This document shows positions 63,649 through 64,000 of a stretch of DNA of 64,000 nt, piece after piece. Under the pieces are notes generated by a model. It made no database searches. It was not told where the DNA came from and saw only the letters and a program-made list of their open reading frames with translations. Each line of letters opens with the position of its first letter. Positions within the stretch are counted from its first letter, which is position 1. This DNA is from JASJBU01 sp963797085. Lineage in GTDB: Bacteria > Pseudomonadota > Gammaproteobacteria > Chromatiales > Chromatiaceae. A program made the translations under genes and the position numbers. The stretch covers positions 15,947-79,946 of the forward strand of contig CAWCOA010000021.1 of the NCBI GenBank assembly GCA_963797085.1, given 5' to 3'.

Positions 63649-64000
63649 TGCGCATCTTTCAAACTGAGACCCGTATCGACTTCATGGGGCAGCGACGGCT
63701 CGTGGCGATGATGTTGGCCCTGCTGATCGCCGTCAGCCTTGGATCTCTCCTCTTTCGCGGCCTGGTTTTGGGACTTGACTTCACGGGCGGAACGTTGATC
63801 GAACTCGGTTACCCGGAACCGATAGATGTTGGATTGTGCGTAAGAGCCTGGCCGAAGGCGGATTTGCTGACGCTGGAGTGCAGCACTTCGGTACATCACA
63901 GGATCTGATCGTGCGGCTCTCACCTCGCCCGGGGAGCAAAGCGCGGAGATCAGCAACCGGGTGCTTGCGGTTCTGCAGGCTGCGGATCAGAGCACCGTCG
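63649..64000 (+). pseudogene. SecF-like protein, frameshifted and cut by the window edge
   Basis: ATG 63649 gives RIFQTETRIDFMGQRRLVAM and the SecF motif LVLGLDFTGGTLIELGYPEP. The frame is then lost near 63830 (VRKSLAEGGFADAGVQHFG continues in another) and again near 63935 (EQSAEISNRVLAVLQAADQ). Normally SecF follows SecD in a pair for protein export; here no secD is next to it, so this is likely a decaying extra copy rather than the main one. Confidence 0.8.

Noticed and set aside
1..64000. CRISPR array
   Set aside because: No regularly spaced identical repeats were seen in any region.

Overview
The window reads as chromosome of a Gram-negative gammaproteobacterium. The evidence is the outer-membrane and lipid A block (bamA, skp, lpxD, fabZ, lpxA, lpxB, rnhB, dnaE), the radC/coaBC/AlgC-like and rpmB-rpmG neighbourhoods, a TIGR04211 SH3 protein and a DUF2339/DUF3999 pair. 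Paired secreted thioredoxins and a TauE/SafE exporter would suit a sulfur-oxidising lineage (Chromatiales-like or a symbiont relative), but no sulfur-oxidation gene is present, so that is only a guess.

Layout. 1-3640: end of an AlgC-like gene, coaBC, a frameshifted radC, rpmB-rpmG. 3740-9150: an EAL/HDOD protein, a broken hydantoinase gene, a decayed formylglycine-generating-enzyme-like gene and a Phd/PIN toxin-antitoxin pair. 9270-14750: a Gld-type ABC operon running into mutM, then ispB and tRNA-Pro. 15000-27800: a small membrane protein, two tiny hydrophobic ORFs with strong ribosome binding sites, an SH3 protein, a sigma-54 activator, a LysR regulator, tilS, accA, DUF3999/DUF2339, an OmpA-like lipoprotein and a 118-bp MITE-like palindrome. 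28147-38700: dnaE and the lipid A/BAM cluster, all on the minus strand. 38950-49210: an RND (MMPL) transporter fused to cNMP-binding and degenerate GGDEF domains, TauE, an NDUFA9-like gene, two thioredoxins, and an ECF sigma / anti-sigma / von Willebrand lipoprotein cluster. 49320-54460: an accessory region. 54590-64000: NamZ, a REP-associated transposase with REP elements, Usp/Kef, a second Nudix copy, a broken sulfatase-type gene and an orphan, broken secF.

The most interesting part is 49320-53020. A group II intron (49870-51762) sits inside an attC-like recombination site. Removing the intron rebuilds one continuous imperfect palindrome with an R''/R' core pair. Next to it lie a reverse-oriented ccdAB module, a second attC-like palindrome, and a lipoprotein ORF whose start codon is in the core site. 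This looks like a small piece of a mobile-integron or cassette array invaded by an attC-targeting intron. No integrase is visible in the window.

A second theme is the number of broken reading frames: radC, the EAL/HDOD 3' end, hyuA, the FGE gene, lpxB, the NDUFA9-like gene, the anti-sigma gene, the VWA gene, Nudix copy 2, the sulfatase and secF. Because lpxB is normally essential, some of these are probably sequence errors. The FGE, sulfatase and secF remnants carry several lesions each and look like real decay.
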